Below are positions 36,636-49,100 of a stretch of 64,000 nt of DNA, in pieces. The DNA comes from Rhopalosiphum padi (lineage: Eukaryota > Arthropoda > Insecta > Hemiptera > Aphididae): the NCBI RefSeq assembly GCF_020882245.1, contig NC_083599.1:69485745-69549744 (forward strand), given 5' to 3'. The notes under the pieces were generated by a model, which was not told the DNA's origin, searched no databases, and was given only the letters and a program-made list of their open reading frames with translations. Position numbers and translations under genes: made by a program. Within the stretch, counting starts at the first letter, position 1; each line of letters opens with the position of its first letter.

Positions 36636-37145
36636 ATTTTTTTTAATAACTTTTTAGTTTTTAATAATTTTTTTTTATTGCATACGAGTTGTAATGTGTT
36701 TTATGTTATTATATTAGAGTTATTCATTTTTATTTAATAATGTTTGTAACAAAAATTATTATTAGGTAATAATTATTTAGATACATAAAGTACATCAAAA
36801 ATGTGCGCAATACACGTTATAAAATTGTTCGGACTATAATATTTTATACAGATATAAAGTATACAATTTTTAAATCATAGGTAGGTATTTATAATATTAA
36901 AATTAAATTTTACTTAGTTTCCACATCACACCACGTCTTTTAAAGGTTTAAGCATTTCCTACCTACTAAATGTAATGTCACTACAGAAATTATTTTTAAC
37001 TTAGCTTTTTATACACGGAGTTATAACGAAGTGTTTTTGTATATTATATACGTCTACACAGTTTTAAATTATAATAGCATAATTAATAATTATACATTGA
37101 TACTATAATAATACGAGTAAGCGCTAGATACTCAGTAATCACTAA
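36636..37145. other. non-coding, between two convergent genes
   Basis: AT-rich DNA between the 3' end of the plus-strand hAT gene and the 3' end of the minus-strand DUF4806 gene. No clear transposon end was seen; a CACTACAGAAATT at 36982 is the only CACTA-like candidate and has no partner. Confidence 0.4.
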
Positions 37146-40100
37146 TCAGTACGGAGACAGACCACTTTTTGGCTGTGTAGTAGTTAATAAGCGATCAGGT
37201 GCATGTTTAAACCAACTTTGAATAGCAGGTTTAACATGATTTTCAGTGGCTGATTCATAAAAGACTCTGACGACTTCTGAAATTTAAACAAAATAAAAAA
37301 AGATTGATATAAAATATAGGTACCTAAATATCATTTCAATTTACTATAAGTACTATGTTCAACCAAAGAATTTGTTGATCAAACATTGTTGTAATGAGCA
37401 ACAATCAAAAATATAGGCCATGTCAACCCTCAGGTAGTACTTATGTCTAAGGCTATGTGATACTCAAAGCAAGAGAATCTGTTAAATCATATTTAAGTTG
37501 CTGGCTTTAGATCGAACAGACCATATTTTTTGCATAATATATTATATATATATACTTACAAATAGTGTATAAAACAGGGCTTCAAAACGGTTAAAACCGT
37601 TTTTGTTATTAACCGGTTTTATCGGAAAATTTATACGAACGAAAACAAAAACGGAACCACAATTAGTTATTTTATAAAACGAAAACGAAATAGTTAACCA
37701 GAAAAATTTTTAATTCTTAAACGGAAAAAATTAAATGTTTAATTATGAATAATAACATTTAATTTTACAGATTTTGTTAAGTTGGTCTGACTGTCGTGTT
37801 GTTGTTTGTAATAATATGAAAAATTATAGTGGTATGCACGGACCACGATTTATTAATATTTTAGTCTGGCTCACGCCTCAAAGATATATATAACTATATA
37901 TATATTATAGTTATTGTGTATATCTGTGGTCTGGCTACAACTAATTTCCCACCACACTATTTATAGAAAATACGCTATCACTTTTAATGATAACCAATAA
38001 CGCAGTCACGAACTAAGACACCGCCTTTTATTATTGAGTTATCGTCAATAATATTATTCGATAATAAATATTTGAATTTTCAATTATATTGTTCGTTATG
38101 ACTTTACGAGTGTTATACGTTATACTTTATTCTGTGATCACTGATCGGTTAAGTTTAAGTTTGTTTTCGCGTAAACATTTTCAACCTTTCGATTATTTTT
38201 TTTCCTTCATAATTTGGGTCGACATAAAAAAAATCCGGTGTACTCATATTTTTCTAAAAATATTGATAAAAATCGTGCTTAATGTGGAAGGATGTGGTGA
38301 ATCTTTAGTTGGGTTTCATGCTGGAAATATGAAACGTCATATCAAAAGTCAGCATCTTATCGAATATACAAAACTTATTGAATTAAAAAGTAATGTACAA
38401 AATGAACGTGTTGTAAAAAAATTAAGAATGTCCTCAGATATCGAAAAATCAAGTCATTTAATACAAACTAATTTGAATAATATGTTAGTAAAAAAAAAAA
38501 ATATCTATTGAAATGACAAAACAAAATGTAATTGATGCATGTGTAGAATTAGTTACAATTAATGGCCGTCCATTTACATTAATAGAAGATAGTGGTTTTA
38601 AAAAACTATTAGAACCAATTTTAGAAGGATTCAATGACACATTTTCAATAAATTCTCAAAACATACGGAATCAGATTTCACCTACAGCACAAAAAGTTCG
38701 TCAAGAGATAACAAACATTGTAAAAAATAGACTTTTATCTTTGAAAATGGACTGCGTAACAAGACATGATCGCTCTATTCTAGGAGTTAATATTCAAATT
38801 ATACATGATGATGCATTGATTTTAAAAACTTTAGCTATGGTTGAGCTCAAAATTAAGCACACTGGAGAAAACCTTAAAAATGAAGTTTTTTCTATTCTGA
38901 AGAGGTATAATATCCTCAAGGAACAAATATATACTGTTACAACTGACAATGGAGCAAATATGGTAAAAATGGTGGACCTTATAGGCAATGAACTTGAAGA
39001 AGATATTGACGAAGAAAATGGAAGTGAAATTGAAGCAGATTTAGTTGATTTTTCAAATGAAATTATAAACATTGAAAATGAATTAAATATGCATACAGAT
39101 AACAAGCCAAATTTAACCACTTCTATACGTTGTTCTGCACATACATTGTAACTGTGTGTGCTGTCTTCATTAAAAACTCAAACTATACAAAACCAAATAA
39201 GTAGAGCCAGAAGTGCTGTAAAAAAGTTACGTACACCAAATGTTCTTAAATATATAAAACCATTAAAGTTAAGAAAACCATTTATTGATATACCTACCAG
39301 ATGGAACTCTACATACGATATGTTAAAGAGTTTGATAAATTTAAAAGCTTTTTATTATGACCATACTGATACTATAGAATTAAATATTAGTGCTTATGAT
39401 TGGGATTGTTTTTCAAAAATTGTAACTTCACTTGAACCAGCTAAAGTTGCTACTATAAAGCTACAAGATCATAAAATTACATTGGGAGACTTCTATGGTA
39501 TTTGGATGCAGTGTCTTGCTGAAACAAAAAAAATTAATTCTACAATAGCAAATACTTTATGTGTAGCCATGGAAACTCGTGAAACTGTTCTATTGCAAAA
39601 TGAAGTTTTTTCATCAGGTATGTTTAATTATCATTATTAAATTAATAAAATGATGAGACAATATTAGAAGATATAATGGTTATCCGTGGGAACAACTAAA
39701 AATTAGTTTTTTTTTAATTGCTCAGTTACATAATTTGTTTATTATTATTATTATTATTATTATTACTTAACAAGAGTTACTATGTTATTTAATTATTTTT
39801 ATTATTATTATAATAAAAGAGTTATTATGTTATTTTTATTTTTTATTTTTTATTTTGTAGTATATTATTATATTATATATTATATAATATTGACAATATT
39901 ATAATTAAAGATTAAATTTTAAAAATGTGTAAATTATTTCATAATCATGATAACAATTTGTTTGAGGTACCTACCATTTTTTTTTTTCAGTTTGGAATCG
40001 TGAAACGGGAAGGGAAATATGGCTGCCCATTGCTGCCTTCTCGCTCACATCGTTTATTATGACAAAATAAGTAATTATAATTTAATTGATGTGTAAAATA

Positions 40101-43100
40101 AAAGAACAAATAAATTGAGGGCCTCTCCCCCCCTAACCACCCTGGTTTTGGCCGTTCGGCCTACAATATAACACTTAACTACAATATTAAACTCTCGCGA
40201 TTTGGGCACCTTGTCGCCCTCTTTCCAGCTCTTCCTTTCGGCTCATGATTTTCTCTACCATTTCATTCAATGTACATCCTTTTGGCCGCTTCTTGGACAT
40301 TTCGACGCCGAGTCGAGTCCGCAGGGAGATCCTCTGGTTTCGATCCGCACACCATGTCCGTGACGTCCTCGGGTCTTGGTTGTCTACGGAGGAACTGAGA
40401 CAGTTGGCTTCTTGCTTCGCTCCAGAAGGGACATAGGAAAATCGTGTGCTCTGCGTCATCGATTTCCGCCGTACAGTGGACGCAGGCTGGACTCAGTGCT
40501 CTCTTCCTTGACCAAAGGTATTTCTGGAAACATCCATGGTTAGTCAGTGCCTGGGCCATGTGGAAACTCACCTGGCTCGGCCCCTGATAACACCATCTGG
40601 CCAGGTCGGGAATGAGTCGTTTGGTCCATGCGGAAATTGGGTGACCTAAAAGCATGCTTGCCCGTCAAGATCACGCACTCGGACTTCTCCGGAGCAAGGG
40701 CGAGCCCATTTGTTGACATCCAATCGGCCACGTCGGAGAGGACTGGATTGACGAGTTGCTCAATGAGCTCGGCGTTGTGGGCGGTCGCAACTATCGCTAC
40801 ATCGTCGGCGAAAGCTATTAATTTAACGTCTTTGTCGACCGGTAGGCGAAGGATGCCGTCGTAGAACATGTTCCACAACGTCGGCCCGAGTACAGACCCC
40901 TGTGGGACTTCGCACGTTACTGCAACACTTGGTCCGTCTGTGGAATGGTTTCCACCATACAACAGTTTCCGATCCTCCATATAGGACCTGAGGATGCCTA
41001 TCAGGTAGCCAGGGACGTAGGCTTTTTGTAGTGCTTCGTCGATTAGTCCCCAGGGTGCCGTGTTAAACGCATTCTTGACGTCAATCGTCACCTCCGCGCA
41101 GAGTTGCCTATATTGGACGGCGCCACTGTTCGCGGCGCGTGCCGTCATCAAAAGCTCTTCGATGGCGTCAATGGTCGAGCGGAATCGTCTAAAGCCGAAT
41201 TGGAGTTTGCTAAGAGCTCCGGCTCTCTCTATGTGAGCTTCGAGACGGCACAGCAGGAGCCGCTCCAGTAATTTGCCACCGCCGTCAAGCAGGCTGATTG
41301 GTCGGAAGCTCGAGGGCTGATCCACCGATTTTCCCGCGCCCTTGTGCAGTAGCACTAACTTGGCGCGCTTCCATCTCCGGGGGAACTGTCCGTCAATCAA
41401 GCAGGCGTTGTAGGTTTCGAGAAACGTCTTTGGGCTTCGTTTAGCCGCCAACTTGATCACTTCATTGGGGATAAAGTCGGGACCCGGCGCCTTACCCGAG
41501 GGTAGCTTCCTAACAGCTTCGTTCAGCACGTCCACTGTAAACAGTAGAGTCGACTCCTCGTAGTAATCGATGATCGTGGTGGGGACTGTAGGGGAACTTG
41601 GCCCCAGTCCACTGCAGGTGGTATGGGGAAGAGTCCTCTCACGACGTTTGTCAGCGTGGGTTCTTCGATGACAGGAAGTCGACGGCCAAGCCGTTTTGTG
41701 ACGAGTCTGTACGGCACCCCCCAGGGGTCGATGTCCACCGAGCCTCACAGTTCCGTCCTGCGCCTTTCTTATGGCGATCCTCAGCACCTTCCTGTCCTGG
41801 CCTGGTTGTACGCTTGGAACGAATCTTCGCGGCTGTTGGAGTTTGCCCTGCGACCCGCGCGCTGGTAGCTCCTGCGCGCAGTTATGGCCGCTTTGCGCAA
41901 GTCCGCGATTTCTTTGCTCCACCAATGAACTGCCTTCTTTCCTCTGACCGCAGATCTGACTGGCATTGCTGCGTTGCAGGCCTGTGTCAGAATATCTTGG
42001 AGGCGATCCGCATGTTCCTCCGTGGAAGCGTGTGGCGGAAGGGTAGGGGGTGTGCCGACGTGGTCCCAGTGATCGTTGATGGCTGCTGGGGATAGTTTCT
42101 TCACCGACCATCCGCCTGGCCGGGCCACTTCTGTCGGATGTCTAGCTTGCCCTGGTTTGTGCGCCGTGTAGACGATGTATTTGTGGTCGCTGCTTTAGTA
42201 CGGACTAAATTCGCACTAGCGGTCGGTTGTCCGAAGATCGAGCGAGGGTCACGTCGATCACAGATGTGGCGTTCACTCGTCTATACGTTGGGACGGAGCC
42301 TTCGTTGCACACCGTTAGGTTTAACGCCGAGGCGAAGCCGGACAGCAGTGATCCTCTGGCGTCCTCTGTCGAGGAGCCCCACTCAGCGGAGTGCGAGTTA
42401 AAGTCGCCTGCGACGATGATGTCAAACCACGCGACGGGTAGGTGTTTGACCGATGTCTCGAGACCACTGAGAAAGTTGTCGAACTCTTCGATGGTACAGT
42501 TCGGTGTACAATAGCAGCTGTATATCAGTATATCACCCACCATAGCCCAGGCGTAGCCTTCGCCAGAGCCGTGATCCGAGACGGTGACCGCTGATCTGTT
42601 CGGAACGAAGACTGCGCATTTGCTGTCAGCGCTATCGATCCATAGCGGTGGGTGCCCTAACGGGCGATAATAGTCGCTGACAAGGACGACGTCGACGTTT
42701 AACTCCGCGATTGTTTGCAGGAGTAGCTGCTGAGCTGACCAGCAGTGATTAAGGTTCACCTGCAGAACCTTAATCCCCGGTGTTGGGTCTGCCGCTACAG
42801 GCATGACTGGGATGATGGTGGCTTGGCCGGTGCTTCGGTGCTCTGGCCTCGGTCCGACCCTCCGGACTTCACATCCTGACGCTGGAGTGTGCAGGATGCT
42901 ATCAGATGACCCATCGCCTTGCATCTGAAGCAACTCCTGGTCTCTTCAGCTTTGCACTCGCCGGCCGTATGGCCGGGGGCAGAACACTTTGCGCAGCCTT
43001 GTTTCTGCACGAGCTCCCTGATGCGGCATGCAGCTCAACCTACCCTGAGCTTTTTGAGACGAGCTAGTTTGAGCCCGGGTGCCAGTGGGACCCTAGTTAT

Positions 43101-46100
43101 GGCCGTTCTAACTCCATTTGTTCCCTCACGAATCCTTACGTTGTTGATTGGAATCAACTTACTCAGCATCGTGTGCCGCAAGCGTCCGCAACAGTTCCTC
43201 TTCGTCGATGGAGTCTTCAATGCCAATGAGCAACAGGGCTACGCTCGGGGAGGGACGCCTGATGTTCCTGGAGTCGCCATACTGACGTCTGAGCGCACCA
43301 GCGAGGTTGTCAGCGTGCTCTTTGGTGTGGGTTTCGAGAATGAGACCTCCCGACTTGGCTCTCCTGGTGGAAATCTCGAACTCGAAAGGCTCTTTCCGAA
43401 TTGCTTCTTTAATTTCCTTCACCGCGTCTGCATACGAAAAGTTCGCCGGCTTCTACAGGACCACCGCCTGTGTTTTGGGAGGGCGCCTCCGCTTTCTGCT
43501 GTCTGTCGTCGTCGGTGGACGTGTCCGTTCCAGCTTGGATGACGGAGCGTCCGGTTTGGCTTTTCTTGTTGCCTTCTTGCCCTGAACCACCTTGAATTCT
43601 CCCTCGTCAACTGCAGGTGCGGTTCTTTTGGCCACAACTTGGGCACACCGTTGCTGTTTATTTTTGTTCCTCCTGGACTTCTTCTGTGTGTCGGGCATTT
43701 GGGTAATCGGCGAATTTGACACCCCGTGGATACGTGAGGAAATGGTCTCCCACCAGCAAGGAGTATCCGTACCGACATTTTTTTGCGTCCTCTTACGCTC
43801 CGGGTGTGGAACAGCTGGATCGTGGGTTTGAGTTCCTGCGTCCGGCTGTCGTGCCTTGTATGTCTGGGTTCCTACGTATTTTTGTTGTACCTTTTTCGTA
43901 GTCGTTTTGGGAGCCGTTTCTCGTGATTGCGATTCGTACAGCACAACGTTTAAGGCTCTGTTCACTCTCTTTTTCTTCACTGATGACCTCCAACAGGCCA
44001 TGGATGGCTGAGGCAACGACTGGACTGTGTGTCTTGACGGAAGCAACTTCCAGATGAGCAGCCCGTTCGAATACGCTAGCCAACACACCGTCCTGCGCGA
44101 TCATCCTTCTTCTCAGCGCCTTGATAGCCTCCCGCAGTTTCTCTTCCCCATCAAGCTCCCCCTGCGTGGCTTGCCGCCTAGTAGTTTCAGCACTGGTGCT
44201 GGTTGAACAGGTTGTAGCAGTCGTCGCGTGTTTGTTCTCGATCAATTCTCCGTCTGGGCCATAGTTCCGATGCGTGTCCGAGGACACGACTGTCTCAGCA
44301 GTAAATTTGCCGGATGAGAGGGCCATGCTGGGCACTCCCGGTAGGAGGGCCTCACGACGAGACTCAGTGCTTATGTTTTCGTTCATCATCATGTTTGGGT
44401 TTGTGACTTTGCCGCCACTGACGACGCCAGCCTCGCGTCGTCTGTCCTTGTTCCGTTGGTTGGCCTGATCTTCCGGGACAACAGGGGTCGATCACTCCCC
44501 TGATGGTGGATTTCCGGTTTCCGTTCGTGTCCGTTTGCTGATGTTAGCAGGTGGACAAGACCTGCTGGTGCCAACCAGTGAAGGTCAGCGCCGGCGCTGT
44601 AGATGGAACCGCTTAGCACCGACCAAGTGAATGGCCTGTGAGCCCCCCCACCACGTCAAGGTGAGTTCCGTCGGGGGTTGAGGTACCTACCTATAAAGTT
44701 GTTATATAAAAAAAAATTATATACCTATATTTTTAAAAGAACAAAATTAACCGGTTTTATTAATTTTAAAAACTATAAAATATGAAACCAATGTTAACCG
44801 GTTTTTAAAACCGAAAAGAATAGTAGACGAACTAAAACCATTAACCACAAAAAATCATTACGGTTTGAAGCCCTGGTATAAAATATAATTATTTTAATGC
44901 AATAAAGTTGGTAATATTGTAGATAGATTAATATAGGTTAACATACCTAGTAACACTTTAAAATAGTTGGTACTGGCAAACCCTGTTTTTTTTCCTTTAT
45001 TACCAGTAAATGTAATAGATGTTGATATTTTGTTGCTTAAAAGTCTTATTAGAATATGACAGGTAACATCATTGATGCTTGAACCACCATACATTGATAG
45101 TTTCTTTTTCTGAAAATTGATTAAATCTTAGTTAATAATATCGAATGAACATATTATTGTGCATGAACACCATAATATGTACATACAAAATAATATTTAC
45201 CATAAGAGTGTAGTATGCCTTATTGTTTAAAATCTCATTAATATGATTAAATTGTGTTAATTCTTTTAAAGGAAAATGTTCATTGAAGTGTATTTCAAAT
45301 TCATCAATTTGTATTGATGTAATATTGGGCAGGCAATTATCAACTGAACGATCATTTGTTAGTAATTTATCCAACTTGTTTAAAATGGCGTTTTGATTCA
45401 TCAAAAGTTTTTGAACTTTTACCTTTACTTCAGCTAAATCTTCGAGAACAGACAAATCATCTGAAAACATGGTTTAAAAAAATATATTCATAAAAATAAT
45501 ATATTATAATAATATAATTATAGAAAATTGAGCACCTTAGTAAAAATAGAACCTAACAAAATTCCACCATTGGAACAATAAATTTAGAACCAACTAAATG
45601 TAAAAAAGATAATAATAAAGATAAAACTAAAACCCAATAATCTACAAAAATAAAAATATAGTCAACTATTATATTCTTAGGTTTAAAAAGAAAAGTATAC
45701 TAATGACAAATGTCCTATGCAGTTAATTTTAATAATAATTCAGTTAATATAAAAAAAAAACCACACATCATTATAAAATCAATACATTCATCACTCCGTT
45801 CAGAATCTAAAATATTGTGCTAGTGTTATTATTGTTGTAATATATATTAAACATACGTTTACATTGACTTCTAGTCTCAACCAATTCATGGCTTTTGTTT
45901 TTTGATAAAAATGTTTTATTATTGTCTAATATCACATTATCTAATTCAAAATTATCATTTTCTGCATGACTCATTACATCTGAACCTACAAACAAATTTT
46001 GGATTAAATACATAATAATAACCAGTGGCGCCGAGTCCTATGTCCAAGTGTTGCGACCGCAACACATGCTTTGGGTGGGTGGTGGTTCCCGTAAATGTTA

Positions 46101-49100
46101 GACTTAAAGATAATACCTAATTGGTATATCATGTAATATATTTAAGACTCAAGAGTAATAACTATTGAGTACAGCCACACTGGGATAGTGGGATATATTT
46201 TATATAGATCACAGAAAGTCACAATAGTGGGTAATGAACACGGTTTAGAATTGTTCGTTTTGTTCATTGCGTCCGCCGTCCAGAATCGTTGCATGTTGGA
46301 CATTAAATCAAAGAGAATTGTTTTTTCTCTCTAGCATACGTGCACCATAGACAAAACGCTCATTTCTTTTATGTTTTTGAGTAATCTAAAAGTAAAATTA
46401 CCCATTGTAAAAATTATAGAGAATAATTTTTTTGAGGGATGGTATGTTATATCGATTTGATTTGTCTGAATATTGTCACAAAACAATTTGAAAATCGTTT
46501 ATATTTACATTTTTTATTTTTATTTCGAAAATCGAATACGAAGTCCAATAATAATAAAATACAAAACCGATATATTACGCCTTCAAAAATATTATCCTCT
46601 ATAATTTTTGAAATCGGTGATTTTACTCTAAAATTACTTAAAAATAATAAAAACAATTTTACGCTAAAGCATTATATATTTTATGTTACGCTTGGGTCTA
46701 AGAGAGAAACAAAATATATTACACTGACATTCTCACAGTGAAATAATTAGAATTAGAATTATGAATATCAGAATACGTGTGTTCTATTTTGGATTTTGGA
46801 CGATTATTAAGTCAATACTAATAACGTGGACTCGCGCTCCGTGCTCGTGTGCCGTGTGGTGTGTAACCAGTTTTATTATCTTTATAAATAATAAACTATA
46901 ATACCATATCCCAAAATATCTATTTATACTCAATTATTTTACAAGGAAGTATAAATATATAGGCGTACAACTAATCTTCTTCTTCTTCTTTCTGTGCCTT
47001 CACAACTCTGTAAGAGTTTTGGCTGCCACCGTCACTGCTCTCCAATAATCACGATCTTGTATCATTTCCTCCCATTCTGTTACTTCTAACCTCTCTAGAT
47101 CTTGTTGTACTCCATCCATCCATCGTTTCTTTGGTCTGCCTCTGGGTCTTCTGCCTGTTGGCTTGTATTCAATTGCTGCTCTGACTTCGTTTATTTTCTC
47201 TCGTCTCATAGCGTGTCCAAACCATTGTATTCTCTGTCCCTTTATATAACTTGTTATGGGAGGTACTTTGGTGATTTCTCTTAATTCTTTGTTTTTTCTT
47301 CTACGCCACCTGTTTTCTTCGGTATCAAAAAACGGTCCACATATTGTTCTTAAAACTCTATTCTCAAAACTTCTGAGTTTTTGTTCAATTTGTACTGTCG
47401 TCGGCCATACTTCACACCCATAGGTTAGCGTTGGTCTTACAATACACATATACAGACGTAATTTTGTTCCTTTAGAGAATAGTTTCGATTTAAAAAATTT
47501 TATTAGTGAGAAAAAGGTCCTTTCCGCTTTGAGTAAGCGACTAGTTATTTCAATGTTCCAGTCATTGTTACCGGTGATTGTTACACCTAGGTATTTAAAG
47601 CTATGTGCTTTCTCGAATACGTAATTGTCTACTTTAAGGTCTTCCTCATCTTTTTCAGGCAACGTTTCCATTACTTTTGTTTTCTCCTCATTTATTTCTA
47701 GGCCAATCTTTTTTGCTTCCTGTATGAGTGTTTTGGTATTTCGCACAATCATTTCCTTATTTTCACCTACTAAATTCAGATCGTCTGCAAAGCCTAGTAC
47801 ATCTAGCGTGGTTTTGTCAATATTAATTCCGAGTTTATTACTCTGTACACTGCGTATTACTTTTTCTAATGCTATGTTGAAAAGTATTGGCGATAGTGCG
47901 TCACCCTGCTTGAGCCCTGTTATCACTTCAAATTCTTCGGACAGTGTACAATCCACTCTAACTTGATATCTTGTTCCGGTCATACACATTTTTGTCAGTG
48001 ATATGAGTTTCCTAGGAAAGCCGAACTCATACATTATATTGTACAAGCTGTCACGATGTATGCTATCATAGGCTTTTTTGAAATCCACAAATACTTGCCA
48101 TATGTTTTGTCTGTACTCATACTTCTTTTCTAGAAGCTGCTCTATAGTTGCGAGCTGGTCTATTGTGGATTTGCCTTTCCGAAAGCCACACTGATAGTTC
48201 CCTATACACTCTTCAGCCAGTGGTTCTAGTCGTCTTAATAAGATTTTTGAGAAAACTTTATATACTGTATTTAGTAACGATATCCCCCTATAGTTGTTGC
48301 AGTTCATCTTGTCTCCTTTCTTATGTATCGGGATGACTATAGCCTTGTTCCATTCTTCAGGTATTAGTTCCTCATTCCATATTCGACTGCATAATTCATA
48401 GATCGTTTTGTGTAGTTCTAGGCCACCATACTTTATAAGTTCAGCTGGTATCCCGTCTGACCCGGGAGCTTTCCAGTTTTTCAGTCGGTTTATGGCGCTT
48501 AATGTTTCATCTAATGATATATCCTTAACTTCTTGTTCCGCTCTCTGATCTTCCCATGCTGGTATTGGTGTGACTGGTATCTCTCCATTCAACAACTCTC
48601 CGAAATACTCTTGCCACCTCGATGCTTTCATTTACGTGTCCAATAATATTCTATTATGTTTATCTCTTATGGCTTTTAATGTTGGGTTGTACTTTTGGTG
48701 TCTTTTTATTGCTGTAAAGAAATTTCGGACTCTGCCTTGTGTGTAGTCCTGCTCTGTGTTATGTATGATCTCGTTCATATACTTCCTTTTTTCCCTCTGT
48801 ATAATTTGTTTGCATCTCTTTCGTTCTGCCTCAAAAAGTTCTTTGGATTCTGCTGAAAAATTTCTCAGATACTTTTGACGGCGTACAACTAATAATATAA
48901 TAAATTGCGATAATATTATAATATTACAATGGAGGCTAAGAACTACGAGCTATTAAATTTAATACTTTAATAGTAATCGTATCTTTCGTATCTGAATGTG
49001 GTCTGTATCAGTGAATATTCGTGAATATTGTTTATCGTTTGTTGAATTTTCAAAATGAATTCTTGTGCTTGCGGGAAAATTCGTGGTGAATTAAATAAGA

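Larger units (their letters stand above)
39976..44677 (-). mobile_element. R1-clade-like LINE, 4.7 kb, poly(A) tail and 14-bp TSD
   Basis: On the minus strand the element starts at 44677 with a GC-rich leader containing CTTGACGTGGTGGGGGGGC, a style usual at full-length R1/LOA 5' ends. It carries ORF1 (gag with zinc knuckles) and ORF2 (endonuclease plus reverse transcriptase) and ends in a poly(A), seen on the plus strand as a T13 run at 39977-39989. The 14-bp sequence TTGAGGTACCTACC occurs at both sides (39962-39975 and 44678-44691), the target-site duplication. The GC content is far above that of the surrounding DNA. Both ORFs are broken and part of the RT C-terminal region is deleted. Confidence 0.92.
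37575..44875 (+). mobile_element. hAT element, 7.3 kb, containing an R1-clade LINE
   Basis: Ends are CAGGGCTTCAAA inward from both sides (37575 and 44875), flanked by a perfect 8-bp duplication GTATAAAA (37567-37574 and 44876-44883). Subterminal AACGG/CCGTT and AACCGG motifs recur at both ends. About 2.6 kb is the hAT itself, with a broken transposase lacking its C-terminal part; the rest is the LINE 39976-44677. The element sits in the last intron of the minus-strand DUF4806 gene. Confidence 0.95.

Noticed and set aside
36982..36995. CACTACAGAAATT as a possible CACTA-element terminus for the tnp2-DUF4806 gene
   Set aside because: No inverted partner ending in GTAGTG was found beyond 58944 and no 3-bp duplication could be assigned.
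41598..44468. Several plus-strand ORFs of 60-207 codons within the LINE
   Set aside because: They are antisense to the LINE ORF1/ORF2 coding sequence and reflect its high GC content.
46439..46741. 100-codon ORF near the left end of the hAT at 46023
   Set aside because: Lys/Asn/Phe-rich translation without motifs; lies in the non-coding left arm of the element.
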